Of a stretch of 64,000 nucleotides of DNA, positions 1 through 10,301 are shown one piece after another (position 1 is the stretch's first letter; each line of letters starts with the position of its first letter). The stretch is from the NCBI GenBank assembly GCA_965203375.1, contig OZ241886.1, positions 744,001 through 808,000 of the forward strand. The letters run 5' to 3'. This DNA comes from CATQHS01 sp965203375. GTDB taxonomy: Bacteria; Actinomycetota; Acidimicrobiia; Acidimicrobiales; Aldehydirespiratoraceae. The notes beneath the pieces were generated by a model that searched no databases, was not told where the DNA came from, and saw only the letters and a program-made list of their open reading frames with translations. The translations under genes and the position numbers were made by a program.

Positions 1-2
1 TG

Positions 3-1712
3 ACCGACGCCGCCGCCTCGGTGGAGTGGATACAGGTGGCCAACGAGGTCGAGGCCCTGATGCTAGAGTTCTCCCTGATCCAGCGGCACCGGCCCCGCTT
101 CAACGTCCGCTACACCGACGACAAGTCCTACCCCTACCTGTGCGTCACCACCCTCGACCAGTGGCCCCGGGCCATGGTCATGCGGGGCCGCCGCCGCAAG
201 GGCAACCGCTACTTCGGCCCCTACGGCCACGCCTACGCCATCCGCCAGACCCTCGACCTGCTGCTGCGCACCTTCCCCATCCGCACCTGCACCGACGGCA
301 AGTTCAACCGCCACGCCAAGCTGGGCAAGCCCTGCCTGCTGCACCACATCGAGAAGTGCGCCGGGCCGTGCGTGGGCGAGATCGGCCCCGTCGCCTACGA
401 CGAGCTGGTCGACGAGCTGCTGAGATTCCTGGAGGGCGACACCGACTGGGTGCTGGAGCGGCTCCGCGACGAGATGCAGGAGGCCTCGGACCGGCTCGAC
501 TACGAGCGGGCCGCCCGGCTCCGGGACCGGATCGGTGCGGTGGGCAAGGCGGTGGAGACCCAGCAGATGGTGGGGTCGAGCCGCGAGGACATCGATGTGG
601 TGGGGATCTTCGACGACGAGCTGGAGGCGGCGGTGCAGGTGTTCCACGTCCGCCGGGGCCGGGTGTCGGGGCGGCGGGGCTTCGTGGTGGACAAGGCCGA
701 GGAGCTGACCCGGCCCGAGCTGGTGAGCCGGGCCCTGGAGCGGCTCTACGCCGAGGAGAACCCCATCGGCTGGCCCAAGGCGGTGCTGGTGCCCAACCCC
801 CCCGCCAACGGCGACCTGTACCGGGAGTGGCTGGGCGAGCTGAGGGGGTCGAAGGTGGACATCCGGGTGCCCCAGCGCGGCCCCAAGAAGGACCTGCAGC
901 AGACCGTCACCCGCAACGCCGAGGAGTCGTTCAACCGGCACCGGCTCAAGCGCACCACCGACCACAACAGCCGGGCCCGGGCCCTCAACGAGCTGCAGCA
1001 CCACCTGAGCCTGCCCGCCGCCCCGCTGCGGATCGAGTGCTACGACATGAGCCACCTGTCGGGCCGGGACTACGTCGGGTCGATGGTGGTGATGGAGGAC
1101 GGCCTGCCCAAGCCGTCGGAGTACCGCCGGTTCAAGATCCGCACCGTGGCGGGCAACGACGACTTCGCGGCCATGGAGGAGGTGCTGACCCGGCGGCTGG
1201 CCTCCTATCTGGAGCAGCGGGGCCGCCCCGTGGCCGAGCGGGACGGCCGGTTCTCCTACCCGCCCCAGTTGCTGCTGGTGGACGGGGGCAAGGGGCAGTT
1301 GGGCGTGGCCGTGCGGGTGCTGGAGGAGCTGGGCCTGGCCGGCGACATCCCGGCCGCGGCGCTGGCCAAGCAGTTCGAGGAGGTGTTCGTGCCCGGCTGC
1401 GGCGAGCCGGTGCGGGTCCCCCGCCAGTCCGAGGCGCTGTACATGCTCCAGCGGGTCCGCGACGAGAGCCACCGCTTCGCCCTCGCCTACCACCGCTCGG
1501 TGCGGGGCAAGCGGATGACCGAATCGGCGCTGGACGGCATCGAGGGCCTGGGGCCGGTGCGGCGGGCCCGGCTGGTCCGGGAGCTGGGCGGGGTGAGGGC
1601 CGTCCAGCGGGCCGAGCTGGCCGAGCTGGAGGCCCTGGCGTGGCTGCCCGACAAGGTGGCCGGCAACGTCCACCGGGCCCTGCACGGCGTCAGTACCATC
1701 GGCTCCCAGTGA
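3..1712 (+). CDS. uvrC: UvrABC system protein C (5'-truncated by window edge)
   Basis: Excinuclease subunit that makes both incisions during nucleotide excision repair, recruited by UvrB on damaged DNA. The reading frame is open to the left edge, so the true start and most of the N-terminal GIY-YIG nuclease domain lie outside the window; the first residues seen (TDAAASVEWIQVANEVEAL) are the end of that domain. A UVR (UvrB-binding) helical pair is visible around residues 145-180, the RNase H-like nuclease domain follows (IECYDMSHLSGRDYVGSMVV near residue 340), and a C-terminal helix-hairpin-helix pair (ALDGIEGLGPVRRARL). The stop TGA overlaps a GTG that opens a short reiterated ORF leading into rapZ. 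Assignment is secure from family motifs. Confidence 0.97.
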   Translation, partial: TDAAASVEWIQVANEVEALMLEFSLIQRHRPRFNVRYTDDKSYPYLCVTTLDQWPRAMVMRGRRRKGNRYFGPYGHAYAIRQTLDLLLRTFPIRTCTDGKFNRHAKLGKPCLLHHIEKCAGPCVGEIGPVAYDELVDELLRFLEGDTDWVLERLRDEMQEASDRLDYERAARLRDRIGAVGKAVETQQMVGSSREDIDVVGIFDDELEAAVQVFHVRRGRVSGRRGFVVDKAEELTRPELVSRALERLYAEENPIGWPKAVLVPNPPANGDLYREWLGELRGSKVDIRVPQRGPKKDLQQTVTRNAEESFNRHRLKRTTDHNSRARALNELQHHLSLPAAPLRIECYDMSHLSGRDYVGSMVVMEDGLPKPSEYRRFKIRTVAGNDDFAAMEEVLTRRLASYLEQRGRPVAERDGRFSYPPQLLLVDGGKGQLGVAVRVLEELGLAGDIPAAALAKQFEEVFVPGCGEPVRVPRQSEALYMLQRVRDESHRFALAYHRSVRGKRMTESALDGIEGLGPVRRARLVRELGGVRAVQRAELAELEALAWLPDKVAGNVHRALHGVSTIGSQ

Positions 1713-1813
1713 GCGAGTTCGCGGTCTGCGTCGCCGGGTTCGGGCGGTTTCGCATGAGCGAGTTCGCGGTCTGCGCCGGTGCTGGTGCCGGGATGTCGGG
1801 CGGCCCCGGATGA
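1709..1813 (+). other. Mini-ORF with two copies of the rapZ start, coupled on both sides
   Basis: A 34-codon ORF fills the gap between uvrC and rapZ. It starts with GTG overlapping the uvrC stop (GTGA) and stops at a TGA overlapping the rapZ ATG (ATGA, 1810-1813). It contains two imperfect copies of the rapZ N-terminus: MSEFAVC occurs at 1709 (GTG) and at 1754 (ATG), compared with the true MSEFIVIAGMSG. This looks like tandem duplication of the junction with translational coupling retained. Whether the peptide is made is unknown. Confidence 0.7.
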
Positions 1814-2850
1814 GCGAGTTCATCGTCATCGCCGGGATGTCGGGGGCGGGGCGGAGCCGGGCGGCCGACAACCTGGAGGACCTGGGCTGGTTCGTGATGG
1901 ACAACCTGCCCCCGTCGCTGGTGGGCAAGGTGGCCGAGCTGGCCGCCTCGCCCGGCGGCGGGGCCGGGGCCGACCGGCTGGCGCTGGTGGTGGGCACCGG
2001 CGGCTACCACGACGAGATCACCGCCATGATCGCCGACCTGCGGGCCGAGCTGGCCGACCTGAGGCTGCTGTTCCTGGACGCCTCCACCGAGACCCTGGTC
2101 CGCCGCTACGAGTCGTCCCGCCGCCGCCACCCCTTCAGCGGGGCCGGCGGGGCCGCCCTGGCCGAGGCCATAGAGGCCGAGCGGTCGGCCCTGGAGCCGG
2201 TGCGGGGAGCCGCGGACGTGGTGATCGACACGTCGGATCTGAACGTCCACGAGCTGCGGGACCGGATGACGGAGATGTTCGCCCGGTCCGGGGCCGAGCC
2301 GGCCATGCGGACCACGGTGATGTCGTTCGGCTACACCCACGGCATCCCCCGGGACGCCGACGTGGTGATCGACTGCCGCTTCCTGCCCAACCCCCACTGG
2401 GTGGCCGAGCTGCAGCCCCTCGACGGCCGGGACGCCCGGGTGGCCCGCTACCTGGCTGGCCAGCCGGTGACCGGCGAGTTCTACGACCGCCTCGGCGGGC
2501 TGCTGCGGCTCATGGCCCCCCGCTACCGGGCCGGGGGCAAGTCGTATCTCACCGTCGCCTTCGGATGCACCGGCGGCCGCCACCGGTCGGTGGCCGTGGC
2601 CGAGCACGTGGCCCGGATGCTGGCCCAAGACGGCCTGGCCCCGGCGGTGATCCACCGCGACCTGGCCAAGGGAGCCGCGGCCTCCGGCGACGCCGACCGG
2701 GGCGGCCCGGCCCAGGCCGCGGCTGGCGGCGCAGCCGGAAGCGGCCCAGCCCAAGGCGCGGGCGGCGGTGCGGCCGGGAGCGGCATGGCCCAGGGCGGCG
2801 CGGGCGGGCCGGTAGAGTCCGCGCCGACCGAGGAGCATGTTCGCTCATGA
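1810..2850 (+). CDS. rapZ: RapZ/YvcJ family nucleotide-binding protein
   Basis: P-loop nucleotide-binding protein of the RapZ (YvcJ) family; in E. coli it is an RNase adaptor controlling amino-sugar synthesis, while in actinobacteria its role is less clear. The N-terminal P-loop appears as GMSGAGRSRAADNLEDLGW, and the C-terminal half carries the family signature FGCTGGRHRSVAVAEHV near residue 260. After about residue 285 there is an Ala/Gly-rich low-complexity extension with internal repeats (AAGSGPAQGAG, AAGSGMAQGGAG) that is not part of the core family fold. The start is fixed by the ATGA overlap with the preceding mini-ORF. The gene sits between uvrC and gap, the common uvrC-rapZ neighbourhood, but no whiA homologue is seen next to it. 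Confidence 0.95.
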   Translation: MSEFIVIAGMSGAGRSRAADNLEDLGWFVMDNLPPSLVGKVAELAASPGGGAGADRLALVVGTGGYHDEITAMIADLRAELADLRLLFLDASTETLVRRYESSRRRHPFSGAGGAALAEAIEAERSALEPVRGAADVVIDTSDLNVHELRDRMTEMFARSGAEPAMRTTVMSFGYTHGIPRDADVVIDCRFLPNPHWVAELQPLDGRDARVARYLAGQPVTGEFYDRLGGLLRLMAPRYRAGGKSYLTVAFGCTGGRHRSVAVAEHVARMLAQDGLAPAVIHRDLAKGAAASGDADRGGPAQAAAGGAAGSGPAQGAGGGAAGSGMAQGGAGGPVESAPTEEHVRS

Positions 2851-2872
2851 CCGCCGGGGGTGACCGCTCGCC

Positions 2873-2876
<4 letters not shown>
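2847..2876 (+). other. Nine-residue coupled mini-ORF between rapZ and gap
   Basis: ATG at 2847 overlaps the rapZ stop and reads MTAGGDRSP before a TGA that overlaps the gap ATG (ATGA, 2873-2876). The start (ATGACCGCC) copies the gap start (ATGACCGTC), and the end (CGCTCGCCATGACC) copies the rapZ/mini-ORF junction (CGCTCATGACC). The spacing is 26 bp. It is another junction duplication that keeps stop/start overlap. Confidence 0.65.
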
Positions 2877-3883
<1,007 letters not shown>

Positions 3884-4056
3884 GGTGGCCAACGGCCCTC
3901 AGCAAGGCGCCGCGGCCGGCAACGGGCCGCTGAGGTGGCTGACGGCCCTCAACACGGTGCCCCTCAGACGCTGCTGGCTGACCCCTAGCAGCCCTCGATG
4001 TGGCGCCCTCTGACGTGGGCCCTTGACCTGGGTGCTCTGAGGCGGCGACCCCCGAT
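3884..4056 (+). repeat. gap-pgk spacer with duplicated gene-end and gene-start sequences
   Basis: The spacer repeats the end of gap: CGCTGAGGTGGC followed by ACGGCCCTCA occurs at about 3879 and 3929. It also carries a second copy of the pgk start, because GTGGCGCCCTCTGAC at 4000 resembles the GTG start at 4057 (GTGGCACTCGCTGAC) but stops after eight codons. No conserved gene is seen. Confidence 0.5.
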
Positions 4057-5395
<1,339 letters not shown>

Positions 5396-5406
<11 letters not shown>

Positions 5407-5506
5407 CCGCCAGCCGAAGCTCCGTGTCTGTGTCGGCCGGCGGCGGTTGAGGAAGGCCCCGATGCCCGCTGACCGCCAGCAGTTGAGAGGAGCGCCGAAT
5501 GCCTGA
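5396..5506 (+). other. Coupled mini-ORF between pgk and tpiA
   Basis: A 36-codon ORF starts at an ATG inside the last codons of pgk and ends at the TGA of ATGCCTGA, which contains the tpiA start. It holds two copies of MPADRQ (at 5396 and 5462), resembling the TpiA N-terminus MPDRKPL, and each region also carries a GAGAGGAGC-type ribosome binding site. It is a junction reiteration with 8-11 bp overlaps on both sides. Confidence 0.65.
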
Positions 5507-6281
5507 CCGCAAGCCGCTTATCAGCGGCAACTGGAAGATGCACCACAACCACTTCCAGGCCATCCAGGCCATCCAGAAGCTGAGCTACGCCCTCACCTCC
5601 GAGGACTACGCCAGCGTGGACGTGTCGGTGCATCCGTCGTTCACCAACCTGCGCTCGGTGCAGACCGTGCTCGGCGCCGACGACATCCCCATCGCCTTGG
5701 GCGCCCAGGACTGCCACCCCGACGACGAGGGGGCCTTCACCGGGGAGGTGTCGGCGGCCATGCTGGCCAAGCTGGAGGTGGCCTACGTGATCGTCGGCCA
5801 CAGCGAGCGCCGTCAGCTCTTCGGCGAGACCGACGAGACGGTCAACGCCAAGGCCCGGGCCGCGCTGCGCCACCAGATGACCCCGATCGTCTGCGTGGGC
5901 GAGACCCTCGACGAGCGCCAGGCTGGCCAGGCCCAAGACCGGGTGGCCGACCAGGTGGCGGGATCCCTGTCTGGCCTGGACGGCCCGGCGGTGGCCGGTC
6001 TGGTGATCGCCTATGAGCCGATCTGGGCCATAGGCACCGGCGAGACCGCCACCCCGGGCGACGCCCAGTCCATGTGCGAGCACGTCCGCGCCCGGGTGGC
6101 GGCAGGGTGGGGCGCCGAGGCGGCCGCCTCGGTGCGCATCCAATACGGGGGCTCGGTGAAGCCGGTCAACGCCGCCGACCTGATGGCCTGCCCCGACGTG
6201 GACGGCGCCCTGGTGGGCGGGGCCAGCCTCGACCCCGACGACTTCGCCCGCATAGTCAACTACCGCCTCTACGCCATCTGA
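5499..6281 (+). CDS. tpiA: Triosephosphate isomerase
   Basis: Interconverts dihydroxyacetone phosphate and glyceraldehyde 3-phosphate. The substrate-binding Lys is in SGNWKM (residues 9-14), the electrophilic His in VIVGHSERR (about 96-104) and the catalytic Glu in AYEPIWAIGTG (about 171-181). The C-terminal GGSVKP phosphate loop is present. Length (260 aa) is normal. The ATG is preceded by a good ribosome site (GAGAGGAGC). It follows pgk and precedes secG, the usual actinobacterial order. Confidence 0.98.
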   Translation: MPDRKPLISGNWKMHHNHFQAIQAIQKLSYALTSEDYASVDVSVHPSFTNLRSVQTVLGADDIPIALGAQDCHPDDEGAFTGEVSAAMLAKLEVAYVIVGHSERRQLFGETDETVNAKARAALRHQMTPIVCVGETLDERQAGQAQDRVADQVAGSLSGLDGPAVAGLVIAYEPIWAIGTGETATPGDAQSMCEHVRARVAAGWGAEAAASVRIQYGGSVKPVNAADLMACPDVDGALVGGASLDPDDFARIVNYRLYAI

Positions 6282-6307
6282 CCCGGCCCCCCTCTGAAAC
6301 CAGCCCC

Positions 6308-6454
6308 TTTGCTCAGAAAAACTCGGATCCCCTCGGATTTCCGGTTTTCTGAGCAAAAAAGGTTGCTATACCGCAAACGGATGCTCAGAAAACCCGGGGG
6401 CTTCGGTTTTCTGAGCAGAAAAGGTTGCTATGCGGCAAACCGATGCTCAGAAAA
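6308..6454 (+). repeat. Cluster of 48-bp palindromic repeats between tpiA and secG
   Basis: Two 48-bp elements at 6345-6392 and 6407-6454 have 11-bp perfect terminal inverted repeats (TTTTCTGAGCA / TGCTCAGAAAA) enclosing a conserved 26-base core with GGTTGCTAT..GCAAAC. An extra half arm lies at 6308-6320, so adjacent arms can also pair, e.g. TGCTCAGAAAACC with GGTTTTCTGAGCA across 10 bases. A third 48-bp copy lies at 9326-9373. Candidates are a REP/MITE-like mobile palindrome or a transcript-processing or terminator hairpin. Confidence 0.8.
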
Positions 6455-6500
6455 CCCGAGAGCGGACCGGTCCGACGCCGGGCCCCGGTAGCCTGGGGGC

Positions 6501-6725
6501 GTGATCTGGGTGGTGGCTCCCCTGCATGTGCTGTCGGCGCTGACGCTGATGTTCTTGGTGCTGCTGCACAGCGGCAAGGGCGGGGGCCTGTCGGACATGT
6601 TCGGCGGCGGGCTCGGGGCCCAGGCCGCCGGCTCCACCGTGGTGGAGCGCAACCTGGACCGGATTACCATCGTCGCCGCCCTGGTGTTCGCCTTCGCCTC
6701 GGTCTCCTACGCCCTGATCATCTGA
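6501..6725 (+). CDS. secG: Preprotein translocase subunit SecG
   Basis: Small membrane subunit of the SecYEG translocon. The 74-residue product has two hydrophobic segments (about residues 1-22 and 54-74) joined by the family loop HSGKGGGLSDMFGGG. The GTG start follows the palindromic repeat cluster. Its position directly after tpiA is the conserved one in many Gram-positive genomes. Confidence 0.95.
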   Translation: MIWVVAPLHVLSALTLMFLVLLHSGKGGGLSDMFGGGLGAQAAGSTVVERNLDRITIVAALVFAFASVSYALII

Positions 6726-6746
6726 GCCCGGTCAATCTGAGCCCGG

Positions 6747-7949
6747 TCAAGCTGAGCGTCCGGGGAGGGCGTTGGACGCGATGACCTCGGCGTACCAGCG
6801 GGCGCTCGGCTTGGGCGTCCGGGTGAAGGGGGCCGTCCGCTCCACTTCGACCAAGCCGAAGTGGGGCCCGTAGCCGAACGCCCACTCGAAGTTGTCGAGA
6901 AGCGACCAGCACGTGTAGCCGGTCACGTCGATGCCGTCGGCCAGGCAGTCGAGCACGCCCTCGAGCGCGCTGTGCAGGTACCTGATGCGCTGGGCGTCGT
7001 CGGAGGTGCCGATGCCGTTCTCGGTCACCCGGATCGGGACCCGGCCGCCGGTCGCCGCCCAAGCCCGCCGGATGGTGGCACCCAGGGCCTGGGGCCAGTA
7101 CTCGTAGCCGAGCGGTAGGACCTCGACGCCCTCCTCGGGCCCGAGCTGGCCGTCCGGCCCGCACCGGGAGCGCATGTAGGTCTGCACGCCGATGAAGTCG
7201 TCGCCGGCCGCCGCCTCCAGGAACGGGTCCTCCATCAGCGCCCGGGCCTCGTCCCTGGTCGCCTCCCCGCCGTCGACGGCCTGGTAGTCGATCATGGCCA
7301 GCGTCAGCCCGACCGGCACCCCCGGCGCGGCCGAGCGGACGGCCTGCACCGCCTGGCGGTGAGCGTCGACGAACACGCCGTTCACCTCCTCGACTCGTCC
7401 GAGATCGGTGAGGCCGGGCGGGAACAGCCCGAAGCCGTACCCCATGAACGAGGCGATGTTCGGCTCGTTGATCGTGCATGCCGCCCGCATCCAGTCGGCC
7501 AGCTCGCCGGCCGCCCGCTCGCAGAAGGCGGCGAACAGGTCGGCGGTGCCGGGCTCGGCCCACCCGCCCCGCTCGGCCACCCACCGGGGGGTGGTGAAGT
7601 GGTGGAAGGTGACCGCGGGGTCGATGCCCCGCTCCAGCAGCGCCTCGCACTGCCGCCGGTAGCGGTCGACCGCCGCCGTGGACCAGGCGCCGGGCTCGGG
7701 CTGGATGCGGCTCCACTCGACCGAGAAGCGGTAGTGGTCGACGCCGATCTCCTCGCAGAGGGCGACGTCGTCGGCCCAGCGCTCCCAGGAGCCGCAGGCG
7801 TCGCCGGACGGCTCGGCCACCGGCGAACCGGCGGCGTGCTCCCAGTCCCACCAGTCACTGTTCCAGTTGCCGCCCTCGATCTGATGGGCGGAGGTGGCGA
7901 CACCCCAGCCGAACCCGTCGGGGAAGCGGCCCGCTGCGGTTGCGGTCAC
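6747..7949 (-). CDS. Glycoside hydrolase family 1 beta-glucosidase-type enzyme
   Basis: GH1 retaining beta-glycosidase, probably hydrolysing beta-glucosides or beta-galactosides. The N-terminal family signature FPDGFGWGVATSAHQIEG is at about residues 9-26, the acid/base Glu is in CTINEPN, and the nucleophile Glu is in RVTENGIG. The 400 residues are somewhat shorter than the usual 440-480 but cover the barrel. No signal peptide is seen, so it is likely cytoplasmic. GTG start. It lies downstream of the DegT-fold gene on the same strand, separated by a spacer with reiterated start sequences. Substrate is not predictable. Confidence 0.93.
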   Translation of the reverse strand: MTATAAGRFPDGFGWGVATSAHQIEGGNWNSDWWDWEHAAGSPVAEPSGDACGSWERWADDVALCEEIGVDHYRFSVEWSRIQPEPGAWSTAAVDRYRRQCEALLERGIDPAVTFHHFTTPRWVAERGGWAEPGTADLFAAFCERAAGELADWMRAACTINEPNIASFMGYGFGLFPPGLTDLGRVEEVNGVFVDAHRQAVQAVRSAAPGVPVGLTLAMIDYQAVDGGEATRDEARALMEDPFLEAAAGDDFIGVQTYMRSRCGPDGQLGPEEGVEVLPLGYEYWPQALGATIRRAWAATGGRVPIRVTENGIGTSDDAQRIRYLHSALEGVLDCLADGIDVTGYTCWSLLDNFEWAFGYGPHFGLVEVERTAPFTRTPKPSARWYAEVIASNALPGRSA

Positions 7950-7970
7950 GGGGCTCGGCTCGGTCCTGCG

Positions 7971-8066
7971 TTAGGCCCGCTGCCGCTGTGCCGGTCGTGG
8001 GCTCGACCGGTTGCGGTTACGGCCGGGTTGCAGCCACGGCGTTCGGCCCGTTGCGGCCACACTCAC
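7971..8066 (-). other. Mini-ORF between the DegT-fold gene and the GH1 gene
   Basis: A GTG overlapping the upstream stop (GTGA, 8063-8066) opens a 31-codon ORF starting MSVAATGR, resembling the GH1 N-terminus MTATAAGRF. Further copies of the GH1 start (GTAACCGCAACCGG compared with GTGACCGCAACCGCAG) lie inside it. Unlike other cases its stop (TAA) lies 21 bp before the GH1 start rather than overlapping it. Confidence 0.5.
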
Positions 8067-9271
8067 CCGGCCCGCAACTGGTCGAAGAGGTCGTCCAACT
8101 GCTCGCAGATGTAGCCCATGTGGTCGGCGTTCAGCCGGTGGTGGACGGGCAGCGAGAGGGCGCGGTTCATAAGCTGGTCGCAGTTGGGCAGCCCCGTGGT
8201 CGGCTGGCGGTGCTCGATCCCGGCGAAACCGGGCTGGCGGAGGATGTTGCCCGTCCACACCATCCGCGTCGACACGCCCCGGTCGTCGAGGAACTGCTGG
8301 ACCTCGTTGCGCGACATCGCCGCGTCGTCGGGCACGGTGAAGCAGAAGCGCATCCACGTCGTGCGGGCACCGGCCGCAGTGACCCCCAGGCCGAACCCGG
8401 CGTCGGGGCGGGCCGAGAAGTGGTCGTGGAGCCTCCGCCAGTTGTCGCGCCGGCGCCCGTTGAACTGGTCCAACTTGTCGAGCTGAACCAGCCCGTAGGC
8501 GGCGCCCATCTCGGAGGGCTCGAAGTTGTAGCCGATGGTGTCGAACACGAAGATGAGGTCGTACGGGGTGCCGTCGGCCAGCTCGCCGAAGCGCTCCATC
8601 CGCCCTTTCTCGGAGCCGAACAGGTAGGGCTCGGAGCGCCGCCCCCAGCGCCGCTGGGAGAGGCACTGGTCGAGCAGCCGGTCGTCGTCGACGCCCACCA
8701 TGCCGCCGTTGCCTCCGGCGGTGATGGCGTGGGAGCGGGCGAAGCTGGTGACCGAGATGTCGGACCGGGCGCCGGTTCGGGTGTCGCCCAGCCACGAGTC
8801 CAGGACGTCGCAGGAGTCCTCGACGACGGCGAGGCCGTGCTCGTCGGCCAGGGCGCGGAGCGCGTCCCAGTCGGCCACGTTGCCGCACAGGTTGGGGACG
8901 AGGACGGCCCTGGTGCGGGGGCCGATCATCTCCTCGGCCCGGTTGGCGTCGATCTGGTAGGTCTGGGGGTCGACGTCGGCGAACACCGGCACCAGGCCCG
9001 ACTGCGCCATCGGCGCGATGTCGGTGGAGAAGGTGAGCGGCGAGGTGAGGATCTCGTCGCCGCGCTCTAGTTGGAGCAGGTCGATGGCCAGGCGCAGGGC
9101 CGACGAGCCGGAGTTGACCATCACGCCGTGGCGCTTGGCCAGCAGCTCGGCCGTTCGCCGCTCCATTTCGGCCACCGAGGGGCCGATGTCGAGGGTGCTG
9201 GCCCGGAGAACCTCGACGACCGCATCGATCTCGCGCTCGTCGTGCTCGGCGCCGGCGGGAGGCAGCTTCAT
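8063..9271 (-). CDS. DegT/DnrJ/EryC1-fold PLP enzyme with His replacing the Schiff-base Lys
   Basis: PLP-dependent enzyme of the DegT sugar aminotransferase superfamily (402 aa). Where aminotransferases have the PLP lysine in an F-x-x-x-K-x-hT-T-G-E-G-G context, this protein reads SFARSHAITAGGNGG, with His at the lysine position. That substitution is the known hallmark of the ColD/RfbH branch, which are 3-dehydratases of 4-keto-6-deoxy sugars. The segment RRWGRR ... IGYNFEPSEMGAAYGLVQLDKLD also matches that branch. The iron-sulphur cysteines of RfbH (E1) are not seen in the corresponding stretch, so it resembles ColD more. The ATG start gives MKLPPAGAEHDEREI. No other sugar-nucleotide genes are visible nearby, so the substrate is open. 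Confidence 0.85.
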   Translation of the reverse strand: MKLPPAGAEHDEREIDAVVEVLRASTLDIGPSVAEMERRTAELLAKRHGVMVNSGSSALRLAIDLLQLERGDEILTSPLTFSTDIAPMAQSGLVPVFADVDPQTYQIDANRAEEMIGPRTRAVLVPNLCGNVADWDALRALADEHGLAVVEDSCDVLDSWLGDTRTGARSDISVTSFARSHAITAGGNGGMVGVDDDRLLDQCLSQRRWGRRSEPYLFGSEKGRMERFGELADGTPYDLIFVFDTIGYNFEPSEMGAAYGLVQLDKLDQFNGRRRDNWRRLHDHFSARPDAGFGLGVTAAGARTTWMRFCFTVPDDAAMSRNEVQQFLDDRGVSTRMVWTGNILRQPGFAGIEHRQPTTGLPNCDQLMNRALSLPVHHRLNADHMGYICEQLDDLFDQLRAG

Positions 9272-9325
9272 GTTCCCGCAAGGTAGCGCCCTTTGACGGC
9301 CCCGGACCGGTCGCCTAGTCTGATT

Positions 9326-9373
9326 TTTTCTGAGCATCAAGTTGGCGTATAGCGACAATTTTTGCTCAGAAAA
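9326..9373 (-). repeat. Third copy of the 48-bp palindromic repeat
   Basis: The element has the same 11-bp arms (TTTTCTGAGCA / TGCTCAGAAAA) and the same 26-base core length as the copies at 6345 and 6407, with its core on the opposite strand (TTGTCGCTATACGCCAAC). It sits in the divergent region between the DegT-fold gene and the molybdenum hydroxylase operon. Confidence 0.8.
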
Positions 9374-9412
9374 CCCGCACACAAAGAAACCTCGCACCGA
9401 GAGGGGGCGCCG

Positions 9413-10300
9413 ATGAAGCCGGGGCGGTTCGAGTATGTGGCGGCGCGGTCGGTGGCCGAGGCGGTGGACGCGCTGGGGGCCGCCGAGGCGGGCAGCGTCC
9501 TGGCCGGCGGCCAGAGCCTCGTCCCCCTGCTGAACCTGCGCCTGGCCCGGCCCGACGTGGTGGTGGACGTGAACGGCATCTCCGAACTGGAAACCGCCGG
9601 CCGCCGCAACGGCGCCGTCCGCTTCGGCGCCCTGTACCGCCAGCGTTGGCTTGAAGCTCTCTCGCTGGCGGAAGAGTCGGCGCCGCTGCTGGCCGAGGCG
9701 GCCGCTTTGATCGGCCATGTGCCCATCCGCAACCGCGGCACCATCGGCGGCAGCCTGGCCCACGCCGACCCGGCGTCGGAGCTGCCCGCCGCCCTGGTGG
9801 CCCTGGAGGGGGAGGTGACGGTGCAGGGGCCCGCCGGCGCCCGGACGATCCCGGCGTCGGAGCTGTTCGTCGGCCCCCTCATCACCTCCATCGAGCCCGG
9901 CGAGCTGCTGACCGCGGTGGAGGTCCCCGCCCAGGCCGAGGGGGACGGTGCCGCCTTCGTCGAGTTCGCCCGCCGCCACGGCGACTTCGCAGTGGCGGGC
10001 GTGGCCGTGGCGCTGCGCCGAGACGCCGCCGGCGCCTGCACCCGGGCCCGGGCGGCCGGCTGCGGGCTGGGGACGACGCCGACAGACCTCAGCGGAGCGG
10101 TGGCCGGGCTGGTCGGCCAGTCCGACCTGGACGACGACCTGCTCCGGGGGATGGCCGCCGAGGCCGCAGAAAGCCTCGACCCGCCCGGCGACGTCCACGG
10201 GTCCCCCGACTACCGGCGCGAGCTGGCCCAGGTGCTGCTGGTCCGGGGCCTGCGGGCCGCCTGGGCCAGGGCCGGGGCCGGGGCCGGAAAGGAGAGATGA
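9413..10300 (+). CDS. FAD-binding medium subunit of a molybdenum hydroxylase (CoxM-like)
   Basis: Passes electrons through FAD in a xanthine-oxidase-family complex. The N-terminus (KPGRFEYVAARSVAEAVDAL) and the FAD-binding AGGQSLVPLLNLRLARP motif near residue 35 are typical; a second motif IRNRGTIGGSLAHADPASE lies near residue 105. 295 residues, normal for the family. The ATG at 9413 has a ribosome site GAGAGGGGG. First gene of an M-S-L operon, with one base separating it from the next ORF. Confidence 0.93.
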   Translation: MKPGRFEYVAARSVAEAVDALGAAEAGSVLAGGQSLVPLLNLRLARPDVVVDVNGISELETAGRRNGAVRFGALYRQRWLEALSLAEESAPLLAEAAALIGHVPIRNRGTIGGSLAHADPASELPAALVALEGEVTVQGPAGARTIPASELFVGPLITSIEPGELLTAVEVPAQAEGDGAAFVEFARRHGDFAVAGVAVALRRDAAGACTRARAAGCGLGTTPTDLSGAVAGLVGQSDLDDDLLRGMAAEAAESLDPPGDVHGSPDYRRELAQVLLVRGLRAAWARAGAGAGKER

Positions 10301-10301
10301 G

